Shown in pieces: positions 55,349-63,286 of a stretch of DNA of 64,000 nucleotides. The stretch comes from Paraeggerthella hongkongensis. Its GTDB lineage: Bacteria > Actinomycetota > Coriobacteriia > Coriobacteriales > Eggerthellaceae. The DNA is taken from positions 186,001-250,000 of the forward strand of contig NZ_PPTQ01000001.1 of NCBI RefSeq assembly GCF_003340345.1, read 5' to 3'. Made by a program: the position numbers and the translations under genes. Under the pieces are notes generated by a model that saw nothing but the letters and a program-made list of their open reading frames with translations, searched no databases and had not been told where the DNA came from. Numbering within the stretch: position 1 is the stretch's first letter; every line of letters starts with the position of its first letter.

Positions 55349-55906
55349 ATGAACGTACTTGCCATCGTAGGGTCGAGACGCGTGGGCAGCTACAATCTCC
55401 AAGTTGCGCAGGCGGCGGGCGAACTGCTGAAACAGCGACGCCCCGACGTAACGTTCACTATTCTGAACTGGGACGACGTCCCCTTTATGAACGAAGACTC
55501 CGAGCACCCCGAGCCTCCTGCCATCGCTCGCGTACGGCAAGCCGTTCGCGACGCCGACGGCGTGTGGCTGTTCAGCCCCGAATACAACCACGCTATTCCC
55601 GGGCCGCTCAAAAACCTCCTCGATTGGCTCTCGCGGCCGGTCAGCGCAACGGAGGGGCCGGTCATCGTAGGCAAGCCCGTAGCCCTTTCAGGAGCCAGCA
55701 TCGGCATGAGCGGCGCCGAGCATGCGCAAGAGCAGCTTGCCGGCATGCTGAACTACCTCAACGCGCGCGTCATGAACAAGCCCCGCCTCTGCATACCGCA
55801 CGTTGGCTCGCAAGCCCAAGACGGCGTCCTCAAGCTGGACGCGTCCGCTCCTTACCTGGAACGACAGGCAGACGCCTTCGTCCGCTTCATCGAAGCTGCA
55901 CGGTAA
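55349..55906 (+). CDS. NADPH-dependent FMN reductase family protein
   Basis: 185 residues. The FMN-binding loop is GSRRVGSYNLQVAQAAGEL; SPEYNHAIPGPLKNLLDWLS is the second diagnostic site. Reduces flavins, quinones or azo compounds with NAD(P)H; the actual substrate is unknown. AAGGAG precedes the ATG. It is convergent to the cytochrome b gene of the hydrogenase, divergent from the membrane protein, and splits the locus. Confidence 0.88.
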   Translation: MNVLAIVGSRRVGSYNLQVAQAAGELLKQRRPDVTFTILNWDDVPFMNEDSEHPEPPAIARVRQAVRDADGVWLFSPEYNHAIPGPLKNLLDWLSRPVSATEGPVIVGKPVALSGASIGMSGAEHAQEQLAGMLNYLNARVMNKPRLCIPHVGSQAQDGVLKLDASAPYLERQADAFVRFIEAAR

Positions 55907-55955
55907 GCGCAACCACAAGGACGAGCACGCACACGCGAGAAGCCCGCCACCGATG

Positions 55956-55994
55956 AAAAACCGGGCCGGACCCCTCGAGGGATCCGGCCCGGTT
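55956..55994 (-). terminator. Terminator of the hydrogenase operon
   Basis: AACCGGGCCGGA/TCCGGCCCGGTT, 12-bp stem with a further CCCTCGAGGG pairing inside, followed on the minus strand by a T-run. It lies 31 bases after the cytochrome b stop codon. Confidence 0.88.
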
Positions 55995-56025
55995 CGTACG
56001 TCATACCGCTTTCGACAAAGAGCGC

Positions 56026-56724
56026 TTACGCCTTCTCTTTGTGATGCAGGTCGTCCTCGCCCACGATCGTGTGCTTCTCGGGATCGTAGACCAAGCCGCC
56101 GTGCTCTTTCCAGAAGAACATGAGCAGCGTCGGGGAAATACCCTCGATGTTGGCCAGGTACATGTGGATGAGCATGAAGCAGATGAAGATGTACATCATG
56201 AAGTAGTGGATGATGCGCATCGACATGAGGCCGCCCACCAGGTCGGTGCCAGCCGCGAAGAACCCGAGGTTCATCGTAGGAGCCCACAGGGCAAGGCCCG
56301 TGTAGAACATGACGATGATAAGGATCGGGATCATCAGGTAGCTGATCTTCTGCGGCACGCCCAGCTTGGCGCCCAGCGGATGGTCCTTCTTCAGGAACAG
56401 GTAGTACTTGATCCACGCGCCCAACTGGTGACGGTTGTCAGCCTGCGGCAGCCACGTCTTGTAGTCCGTAACCTGATAGCGCGTACCGCCGTCCGGAGCG
56501 GACTTGACGAAGAACGCCATCAGCACGCGCACGATGCAGTTGATGAACAGCACGAAGCCGCAGAACACATGCACGCCGCGGGCAATGCCCATGAAGAGCG
56601 GCCAGAACGGGAAGTGGATAGCAAAGCCGGTGACGATCAACAGGACCATCGCAACCAGGTTGATCCAGTGCGTGATGACGAAGGGCATCGGATGCGCTTC
56701 GCGATAATGTGCCAAGTGCGCCAT
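56026..56724 (-). CDS. Hydrogenase cytochrome b subunit
   Basis: 232 residues, four main membrane helices: WINLVAMVLLIVTGFAIHFP, GVHVFCGFVLFINCIVRVLM, YLMIPILIIVMFYTGLALWA and IIHYFMMYIFICFMLIHMYL. Histidines at ITHW, GVHVF, IIHYF and LIHMY fit heme b ligation. It links the periplasmic hydrogenase to the quinone pool. It starts one base after the large-subunit gene. Confidence 0.93.
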   Translation of the reverse strand: MAHLAHYREAHPMPFVITHWINLVAMVLLIVTGFAIHFPFWPLFMGIARGVHVFCGFVLFINCIVRVLMAFFVKSAPDGGTRYQVTDYKTWLPQADNRHQLGAWIKYYLFLKKDHPLGAKLGVPQKISYLMIPILIIVMFYTGLALWAPTMNLGFFAAGTDLVGGLMSMRIIHYFMMYIFICFMLIHMYLANIEGISPTLLMFFWKEHGGLVYDPEKHTIVGEDDLHHKEKA

Positions 56725-56725
56725 G

Positions 56726-58372
56726 TTACTTCACCCCCCACGGGCTCGTGACGGTTTCGAAGCTCTTGCCCGTGGCCGGCTCGGTGACGTGCACCGCGCA
56801 TGCCGTGCAGGGGTCGAAGCTGTGAACCGTGCGCAAAGCGTTGATCGGCTTCTCCACATCGCCCACGGGCACGCCGATAAGCGCCTGCTCCAGCGGGCCC
56901 TTCTCGCCGTTGCCGTTCATGGGAGCCAGGTTCCACGTGGACGGGATGATGATCTGGTAACCATCGATCTTGCCGTCCTTGACGGTCTCGCTGTGATAGA
57001 GCGCGCCGCGCGGAGCCTCCCAGAAGCCCGAGCCGGCGCCGGTGATGGTGGCGGGCTCGCGGAAGTACTCGCTGTCGCCGCTCTTGACGGCCTCGACCAG
57101 CTCGTCGGTCCATTCCTTCATGAGGCCGGCGATGTAGAGCGTCTCGATCTGACGAACGGCGGTACGGCCGAGCGTGGACTGGGCAACGCCGATCTGGCCG
57201 GGAGCGCCCAGCGCTTCGAGCAGACCGTCGACGTGCTCCTTGACGAACGGCACGTTGCGCTTGTACGCAGCCAAGATACGGGAAAGTCCGCCGGCCTCGT
57301 AAGCCTTGCCGTCGTACGCGGGGCACTTGACCCACGTGTAGCGGTCGTTCACGTCGTAGGACGTGTACTCCGGCTCCGTAACGAAGTACGGAGACGTCAT
57401 GGTCGCGTCGCCCTTGTACCAGGAACGGCCCATGTACTCGGTGATGAGGTTTTCCTGAACGTCGGACAGGTTGAGCTTGTCGTCGACGACGCCCATGGGC
57501 AGATAGCGATCCGCCATCTCCATGCTCTTGTTCTCGAACACGCCCCAAGCGATGTAGCGACCGCAGCCCTTGCCCCAGGTGAGCGCATCCATGTAGTACG
57601 GAGCGATAGCCAAGGTGTCCGGGATCATGGTGGTGGCAACCCAGGTGTAGATCTCGTCGACGAGGCCCTTGAGGTCGTCGAGCTTCTGATCGGTGGGCAC
57701 GAATGCGGTGCCGCCGGGGATGATCGTCATGACGTGCGGCATCTTGCCGCCCAGCAAAGCGGAAACCTGCGAAGCCTTCGCCTGCATGGTCAGCGCCTCA
57801 AGATAATGGGCGGTGCAGATGAGGTCGAGCTCGGGCGGCAGCTGATAGGCGGTGCCGTCCTCGGCGTCGAACCAGTTGCCCGAGAAGATGGACAGCTGGC
57901 CGTTGTCGGCGAAGTTCGTCAGGCGTTCCTTCAACACGTTGAAGTCGCTGTTGATGGACGTGCCGGCGGCCTGCGCCAAATCGTACGCGTCGGCCGCATC
58001 GGCCTTGAGCGCGTTGAGCGGGTTCACGTAGTCGAGCGCAGCCAGGTTGTAGAACCACAGGATGTGGCTGTGCAGGAACTGCGCGCCCTCGATCAGGTTG
58101 CGGATGATGCGCGCATTGTTCGAGATCTTGATGCCGTAAGCCTTTTCGGCGGCAATGGCGGACGCGTGAGCGTGCGACACCGGGCACACGCCGCAGATGC
58201 GCTGCACGATCTGCGCCGCATCTTCGGGCGTGCGGTTCTGCACGACGAGCTCCATACCGCGGAAGCAGCCGCCGGACACCCAGGCGTCGGAGACCTTGCC
58301 GTTCTCGACTTCCATCTCGATGCGGAGATGGCCCTCGATACGGGTGACCGGGTCGATGACTGAACGGGTCAT
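56726..58372 (-). CDS. [NiFe] hydrogenase large subunit
   Basis: 548 residues. The N-terminal nickel motif RICGVCPVSHAH has Cys60 and Cys63; the C-terminal motif is DPCTACAVH with Cys522 and Cys525. After His528 there are 20 residues (VTEPATGKSFETVTSPWGVK), the peptide removed by the maturation protease. This is a group 1 membrane-bound uptake type, exported with the Tat small subunit. It starts 6 bases after the small-subunit stop. Confidence 0.97.
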   Translation of the reverse strand: MTRSVIDPVTRIEGHLRIEMEVENGKVSDAWVSGGCFRGMELVVQNRTPEDAAQIVQRICGVCPVSHAHASAIAAEKAYGIKISNNARIIRNLIEGAQFLHSHILWFYNLAALDYVNPLNALKADAADAYDLAQAAGTSINSDFNVLKERLTNFADNGQLSIFSGNWFDAEDGTAYQLPPELDLICTAHYLEALTMQAKASQVSALLGGKMPHVMTIIPGGTAFVPTDQKLDDLKGLVDEIYTWVATTMIPDTLAIAPYYMDALTWGKGCGRYIAWGVFENKSMEMADRYLPMGVVDDKLNLSDVQENLITEYMGRSWYKGDATMTSPYFVTEPEYTSYDVNDRYTWVKCPAYDGKAYEAGGLSRILAAYKRNVPFVKEHVDGLLEALGAPGQIGVAQSTLGRTAVRQIETLYIAGLMKEWTDELVEAVKSGDSEYFREPATITGAGSGFWEAPRGALYHSETVKDGKIDGYQIIIPSTWNLAPMNGNGEKGPLEQALIGVPVGDVEKPINALRTVHSFDPCTACAVHVTEPATGKSFETVTSPWGVK

Positions 58373-58378
58373 GTAGGC

Positions 58379-59590
58379 TTACCTCCCTTCCTTATCGTCG
58401 TACTTGCCGATGGACTTGTCGGGGTGCTTGGCATCCCAAGCGCGCACCTTCTCGAAGTCCGCGCCGCCGTCCATGCGTCCGGACAGCTTCATGCCGAAGC
58501 CGTGCACAACCAGGGCACCCGCCAGGAAGCAGGTGATGCCCAAAGCGATGGTGCCGGGCTGGACCATCCAGTCGCCGATGCGCAGGTCGCGATGGCGCTT
58601 GTAGAACGGGGTGTTGACCTCGACCCAGTTCTGACCCGGATCGTTGGGGTTGGCCTCGCAGCATCCGATGCAGGGAGAACCGGCCTGGACGCACCAGCTG
58701 CGACGGTCGTTCCACAGCACGACGCCGCAGTTGGACTTCGTCTGGGGACCACGGCATCCCAGCGGGTACAGGCAGTAGCCCATGGCTTCTTCCTTGGAAC
58801 CGAACTGGTACACGAACTCGCCGTTCTCGAAATGGCCGCGACGCTCGCAGTTGTCGTGAATGGTCTGGCCGAAGATGCCGACGGGCTTGTTCTGGCTGTC
58901 AAGCGCGGGCAGCGTGTTGTCCATGAGGACGACGTCCACCAAAACCGACACGAGCCACTCGGGGTTGGCCGGGCAGCCGGGGATGTTCACCACCGGAACG
59001 TTGATGCCGGCCTTCTCCAGATACTGCTGAACGCCCAAGGCGCCCGCGGAATTGGGATGCGCGCCCATCCAACCGCCGTTGACCGCGCAAGATCCCAGCG
59101 CGATGACCGCGTTGGCGTTCGCGGCAGCCTCCTCCAGATGATGCGTGCCCGGAGCATCGGCGACGCGCAGAGCCTGGCCGCCCCATCCCTCCAGCACAGC
59201 TCCCTCGTAGATAAGGATGTAGTTGCCAGCTTCGATCGTCTGCGCCTTCGCCTCTTCGACGGAATGACCGGCAGCGGCCGAAAGCGTCTCGGAATAGTTG
59301 AGCGAGATCATCTCGAGCACGATCGTAGCCGCGCTCGGCGTCTCAACCTGGGCGAACGACTCAGTACAACCCGTGCACGACGCGCCTTCGATCCAAATGA
59401 CCGGGTACAACTTACCCTTCGTTGCGCCGATCACGGATTTTTCGAGAGCCTGCGCTATCTTCGGAGCAGCCAGTTCGGACAGCCCGGCGGCAACTGCGAC
59501 CGCGCCGCAAAGCTTCATGAAATCGCGGCGGCTTACTCCTCGAGCCGCCAGCATATCCTGAAACTCAGATACGGTGGCCTCTTTTCCCAT
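58379..59590 (-). CDS. [NiFe] hydrogenase small subunit, Tat-exported
   Basis: 403 residues. Twin-Arg motif SRRDFMK at residues 20-26 followed by a hydrophobic stretch (CGAVAVAAGLSEL), so the heterodimer is exported by Tat. Cluster ligands are in EGASCTGCTES, IALGSCAVNG, NIPGCPANPEW and in YCLYPLGCRGP, SNCG, SWCVQAGSPCIGC. A C-terminal helix (GTIALGITCFLAGALVVHGF) anchors it in the membrane. ATG 59590 has GAGGAGG seven bases upstream; a GTG at 59596 is too close to it. Confidence 0.97.
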   Translation of the reverse strand: MGKEATVSEFQDMLAARGVSRRDFMKLCGAVAVAAGLSELAAPKIAQALEKSVIGATKGKLYPVIWIEGASCTGCTESFAQVETPSAATIVLEMISLNYSETLSAAAGHSVEEAKAQTIEAGNYILIYEGAVLEGWGGQALRVADAPGTHHLEEAAANANAVIALGSCAVNGGWMGAHPNSAGALGVQQYLEKAGINVPVVNIPGCPANPEWLVSVLVDVVLMDNTLPALDSQNKPVGIFGQTIHDNCERRGHFENGEFVYQFGSKEEAMGYCLYPLGCRGPQTKSNCGVVLWNDRRSWCVQAGSPCIGCCEANPNDPGQNWVEVNTPFYKRHRDLRIGDWMVQPGTIALGITCFLAGALVVHGFGMKLSGRMDGGADFEKVRAWDAKHPDKSIGKYDDKEGR

Positions 59591-59950
59591 GTGCACACCT
59601 CCTCAGGTGCTTCTCGTCTTGCTTACCTGCTTATGCATTCTCCACGACGGTTATGCAAAAATGGAGAAAAGGTGCGCGAGCGCAACGTTTAACCCGCAAA
59701 TGGCGCGAAAGTGTTACCGCCGTCCGAAGCCGTAACAAACAGTATTCACCATTTCGGCTCATGCTTGCATTTTGATGCAGCATTTGCCGGGTTTCGCCCC
59801 CCGCTATGCAAACAGTCCGACGCAAGAAACCAGCCGTAAATCGATGTAAGCGACCGTTCGGTTTCTTGTCGTGCACCACTTCTCCCGTCGCAAAACGGGT
59901 ATGATAGCACACGATATGCAATGAGAGCCTGAGAACTAGAAGGATTCAAT
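59591..59950. promoter_or_regulatory. Hydrogenase/pheA divergent region with repeated TATGCA and a TGTTAC palindrome
   Basis: 360 bases, AT-richer than the neighbours. TATGCA occurs at 59632, 59652, 59815 and 59915, the first two exactly 20 bases apart. TGCAT-TTTG-ATGCA is at 59766-59779. A palindrome TGTTAC-N14-GTAACA spans 59712-59737. TATGAT (59900-59905) is a candidate -10 for pheA. These look like regulator sites for the hydrogenase operon, but no known consensus was assigned. Confidence 0.45.
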
Positions 59951-60802
59951 ATGACGCTGACAGAAGCTTCTTTCGCCTACCTGGGACCCGCCGGAACGTA
60001 CAGCGACGAGGCCGCGCGGTCCTTTGCCGCGCGCCTGGGAATCGACGAGCCGAACCTGGTGGAATGCCCGTCTTTCAGCGAGGTGTTCGACTGCGTGGAT
60101 CGTGGCCGCTGCACCTACGGCGTCGTAGCCATGGAAAACGCCCTCGAAGGTCCGGTGACGGCCACGCTCGACAACTTCGCGTTTCGCAGCTCGGCCACGA
60201 TCCTCGGCGAAGAAGTGCTCGACATCCACCACTGCTTGCTGGTGCATCCCGAAAGCGACCTTGCGCGCATCAAGACGGTTGCCTCGCATCCGCAAGGCCT
60301 CGCGCAATGCCGACGCTACCTGAACGAGCAGCTTCCGGGGCGCGCCACCATCACCACGTCCTCCACCGCGGAAAGCGCGCGCCTAGCCGCATCCGATCCC
60401 GAAGTAGCCGGCATCGGCAACTCGTTCGCCGCACAGCTGTACGGAGCGCGCGTGGCCGAGGCGGGCATCGAGGACCACTACGGCAACCAAACCTCGTTCG
60501 CGCTCATCGGCCGCCAGGGGCATCCGCCGGTTTTCGAGGGAGAGCGCTTCAAGACCTCGCTCGCGCTGTTTCTGCAAGCGGACAAGGCGGGCGCGCTGCT
60601 CATGATCCTGTCCGAGTTTGCCTACGCGGGCATCAACCTGACCAAGATCCAGTCCCGGCCCACCAAACAGGCGCTTGGCGAGTACATGTTCTTCGTGGAC
60701 CTGGAAGGCAGCGTGAACGACCTGCCCGTGCAAACCGCGCTCAACTGCCTGCGCCTCAAGCTGCGCGAAGTGAAGGTGCTCGGCAGCTACCCGATCGGAT
60801 AG
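59951..60802 (+). CDS. pheA: Prephenate dehydratase
   Basis: 283 residues; converts prephenate to phenylpyruvate. Start region AYLGPAGTYSDEAA, then YGVVAMENALEGPVTATLD. The catalytic-site motif, usually N-x-T-R-F, reads NQTSFALIG, keeping the Thr but not the Arg. The C-terminal ACT domain (ALLMILSEFAYAGINLTKI, SRPTKQALGEYMFFVD) would bind phenylalanine. AGAAGG precedes the ATG. With tyrA and aroA it covers aromatic amino-acid synthesis in the window. Confidence 0.92.
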   Translation: MTLTEASFAYLGPAGTYSDEAARSFAARLGIDEPNLVECPSFSEVFDCVDRGRCTYGVVAMENALEGPVTATLDNFAFRSSATILGEEVLDIHHCLLVHPESDLARIKTVASHPQGLAQCRRYLNEQLPGRATITTSSTAESARLAASDPEVAGIGNSFAAQLYGARVAEAGIEDHYGNQTSFALIGRQGHPPVFEGERFKTSLALFLQADKAGALLMILSEFAYAGINLTKIQSRPTKQALGEYMFFVDLEGSVNDLPVQTALNCLRLKLREVKVLGSYPIG

Positions 60803-60822
60803 CGCATCAACCTATGGGAACC

Positions 60823-60903
60823 GGGGCTGGGGAAGAGGCCCGATCGCTCAGACAGTCCTCGCTTCGCTGCGGAACTCGCTTGGCGGACCTCTTCCCCAGC
60901 CCC
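60823..60903. repeat. 16-bp perfect inverted repeat between pheA and mntP
   Basis: GGGGCTGGGGAAGAGG (60823-60838) and its exact reverse complement (60888-60903) enclose 49 bases. It lies just after pheA and before the convergent mntP end. It could be a terminator stem, but there is no T-run and the loop is long; it may be a dispersed element. Confidence 0.55.
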
Positions 60904-60977
60904 TCCGCCGATCGCGGCCATTCCACCGGGCAGCTCTTCGCTGGCCCGGGTTCTACCTGGAAGGTTCTCGGGAATCG

Positions 60978-61559
60978 CTAGAACGCCAGTATTCCCAGGT
61001 GCTCGAGCAGGATTTTCAGGCCGATGAGAATGAGGACCACGCCGCCTGCGATGGTGGCCGTTTTTTCGTAGCGCGCGCCGAAGCGGTGCCCAACGGCAAC
61101 GCCTACAAGGGAAAGCGCGAACGTGGTCACGCCGATAACGACCACCGAAGCCACGATGTCAACGCGCAGAAACGCGAACGTGATGCCCACGGCCAAGGCA
61201 TCGATGCTGGTAGCCACCGCCATCATCGTTAGTTCGCGCAGGTCAAGCCGCCCGTCCACCGCGCAGGACAGCTGCTCGTCATCGTCGCCGTGAAACGAGT
61301 CCCACAGCATCTTCGCGCCGATGATCAGCAAAAGCCCGAACGCGATCCAATGATCAACCGGCGTGATGAACTGCTCGAACTGGGTGCCCAACGCCCAGCC
61401 GATCAGAGGCATGAGCGCCTGGAACCCTCCGAAGAACAACGCGATCACCAACGCCTGACGCATGTTCAGGCGCTTCATGCACAGCCCCTTGCACACGGAA
61501 ACCGCAAACGCGTCCATGGACAAACCTACGCCCACCAGCAGCAATTCGACAAAACCCAC
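60978..61559 (-). CDS. mntP: Manganese efflux pump MntP
   Basis: 193 residues, six membrane helices in two related halves: ELLLVGVGLSMDAFAVSVCK and MMAVATSIDALAVGITFAFL, each with the conserved Asp-Ala pair. It exports Mn2+. GTG 61559 has AGAGG nine bases upstream. A yybP-ykoY riboswitch and terminator precede it, fitting Mn2+-controlled expression. Confidence 0.93.
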   Translation of the reverse strand: MGFVELLLVGVGLSMDAFAVSVCKGLCMKRLNMRQALVIALFFGGFQALMPLIGWALGTQFEQFITPVDHWIAFGLLLIIGAKMLWDSFHGDDDEQLSCAVDGRLDLRELTMMAVATSIDALAVGITFAFLRVDIVASVVVIGVTTFALSLVGVAVGHRFGARYEKTATIAGGVVLILIGLKILLEHLGILAF

Positions 61560-61627
61560 AGCGCAATCCTCTCGTCCGCCTTCGACCCCAGCAAACCCCG
61601 TGCGGCCTCTTCCCCGCATCAGGGCAT

Positions 61628-61649
61628 AAAAATACCGGCGCGCGCCGGT
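61628..61649 (-). terminator. Expression-platform terminator of the mntP riboswitch
   Basis: The palindrome ACCGGCGCGCGCCGGT (61634-61649) is followed on the minus strand by TATTTTTAT. It sits between the aptamer and mntP, so it is likely the conditional terminator. Confidence 0.8.
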
Positions 61650-61785
61650 TGCGGAAATGCACGGTGCGACGCCTTCGTCACACCGCGAGTCTTGTCATTT
61701 AATGCTGGCCAGCTTCGTCTGAAGCAGTATGTTGACCCAGCCACGCCGTACGGCGCCGACTACTCCCCCACGGGATTGAGGTATT
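61650..61785 (-). promoter_or_regulatory. Mn2+ riboswitch (yybP-ykoY type)
   Basis: On the minus strand the leader has GGGGGAGTAGTCGGCG (the hallmark GGGGAGTAG), a CGCCGTACGGCG hairpin, GTCAACATACTGC, GCTGGCCAGC and GACAAGACTCGCGGTGTG, the order seen in the manganese riboswitch family. It is followed by the terminator at 61628-61649 and mntP. TAAAAT at 61788-61783 is a possible -10. Confidence 0.82.
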
Positions 61786-61832
61786 TTACCACAGAGACCC
61801 GCTCGCGCGCCCGTCTTTTAGCGGACCGCGCG

Positions 61833-62711
61833 CTACGCCCGGAAGACGCCTCCTTCTTGGCGGAAGAACCCTTCTCGCACCAGGCCGTTTACGATGGACT
61901 CGAACGTCTCGGCATCCACGCCGTCGCGGCCCGCCGCGCGCTCGAACGCATCCAGGCGAGCGGCCAGATCGTCGAAGCCGATGCCCGGCTCGGCCAACAC
62001 CACGCGCACCAGCTCGGCGCGCTTCTGACGGCGCGACCCGTCGAACGTCGATTGCCGCGCGTAATGGGCGCTGCGCCGCGAGGGGTTGGCGACAAGCGTT
62101 TTCAGATGCGCGCCGTAATCCAGAAGCGCGTAGTACCAGGCGCGCGCATCGTCTTGCGGGCACGTAGCGGCAACGAGCGGCGTCAATTCCCGATCGGACA
62201 CCTTGTCACGCTGAGGGAACACCTCATGCAGAAACACCGTGCGCACGTTCGTCTCAATGTAGATCGAAGGCTTGCCGAACGCGAACGCCATGACGCCGGC
62301 CGCCGTAGCCGGGCCGATGCCGGGAAGCTGCTGCAGCTGTTCGGCCGTGTCGGGAAGGGCGCCGCCATGGATAGCGGAGCATTCCTCGCACGCGCGCTTG
62401 AGGGCAAGGGCGCGCCGGTTGTAGCCAAGCCCCTGCCATTGCGCCAGAACATCGGCGGTGCCGGCCGCAGCCAGCGCGTCGACCGTGGGAAACAGCGACA
62501 TCCAGCGCTCCCAATGCTTCAGCACGCGCGTCACTTGCGTCTGCTGAAGCATGACCTCCGAAACCAAAACCGCGTAGGGATCGTCCAGATAGCGCCAAGG
62601 CAGCTCCCGATAGCGCAGCGCGCCCTCTTCGCGAACCTTGGCCTCGAACGCCTCGCGAGCTAACGGAGCGTCGGCGGGCCACGAAGGCGAATCGAAACCC
62701 GCTACGCGCAC
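61833..62711 (-). CDS. mutY: MutY-like adenine glycosylase without the Fe-S cluster
   Basis: 292 residues. HhH-GPD core: PWRYLDDPYAVLVSEVMLQQ (catalytic Glu in SEVMLQQTQ), LQQLPGIGPATAAGVMAFAF and the catalytic Asp in LLDYGAHLKTLV. The C-x6-C-x2-C-x5-C loop is absent: the region reads ANPSRRSAHYARQSTFDGSR with no cysteine. The usual NUDIX-like 8-oxoG domain is also missing; a short C-terminal domain (VLAEPGIGFDDLAARLDAFE) follows. It may remove A opposite 8-oxoG as in known cluster-free MutY. GTG 62711 overlaps the Rrf2 stop by 10 bases. Confidence 0.88.
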   Translation of the reverse strand: MRVAGFDSPSWPADAPLAREAFEAKVREEGALRYRELPWRYLDDPYAVLVSEVMLQQTQVTRVLKHWERWMSLFPTVDALAAAGTADVLAQWQGLGYNRRALALKRACEECSAIHGGALPDTAEQLQQLPGIGPATAAGVMAFAFGKPSIYIETNVRTVFLHEVFPQRDKVSDRELTPLVAATCPQDDARAWYYALLDYGAHLKTLVANPSRRSAHYARQSTFDGSRRQKRAELVRVVLAEPGIGFDDLAARLDAFERAAGRDGVDAETFESIVNGLVREGFFRQEGGVFRA

Positions 62712-63283
62712 GGCTGCGGGCTTTCCGGGTTCGCGTCGTCCGGAGCCTCGACGGTCAGATGAGCGCAGGAAACCGAGCAGCTTGCCACCCTGCACGCCTC
62801 GGGCCGAGCGTCGGCGGGCGCATGCACGGGAGCCTCCTTGCCGCGAGCCTTCGCAAGAGCCGCCTCCACCACGGGATGCGTTGCCCCCAACTCGATCAAA
62901 TCCTTGAGCGTAATGGAGCCGAAGTAATCGTTGAGCAGGCGATCCGCGCCCTGCCACAGCTTGTTGTACGCACAGGATTTCTGCTTCTCGCAATACTCGG
63001 GGTCCAGCACGCACAACGACACGCTCACCGGACCCTGGATAGCCTCCAGGACCTCGAGCAGCGTGACCTCCGCAGGATCGCAATTGAGGGCCAGGCCGCC
63101 GCGCGCACCGCGCACCGTTTTGATAAGCCCGCCCTTGACCAAGTCGTGCTGAATGCTGCGCGCGAACGCGTAAGGGATGTCCTCGTCTTCGGCGATATCG
63201 GACACCGACACGTAAGCGTCGCCGCTTTTATAAGCGGCACGAAGTATCCTGCAAGCGTAATCGCAGCGTCGCGTGATGTCCAT
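62702..63283 (-). CDS. Rrf2 family regulator with IscR-like cysteines
   Basis: 193 residues. Winged HTH (MDITRRCDYACRILRAAYKS, VSVSDIAEDEDIPYAFARSI, VRGARGGLAL). Cysteines 91, 98 and 104 (CVLDPEYCEKQKSC) match the Fe-S ligand positions of IscR, so it probably senses iron-sulfur, oxygen or NO. A C-terminal tail of about 50 residues (EACRVASCSVSCAHL) has further cysteines. It starts 3 bases after the gene at the window edge and overlaps mutY. Confidence 0.9.
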   Translation of the reverse strand: MDITRRCDYACRILRAAYKSGDAYVSVSDIAEDEDIPYAFARSIQHDLVKGGLIKTVRGARGGLALNCDPAEVTLLEVLEAIQGPVSVSLCVLDPEYCEKQKSCAYNKLWQGADRLLNDYFGSITLKDLIELGATHPVVEAALAKARGKEAPVHAPADARPEACRVASCSVSCAHLTVEAPDDANPESPQPCA

Positions 63284-63286
63284 CGA

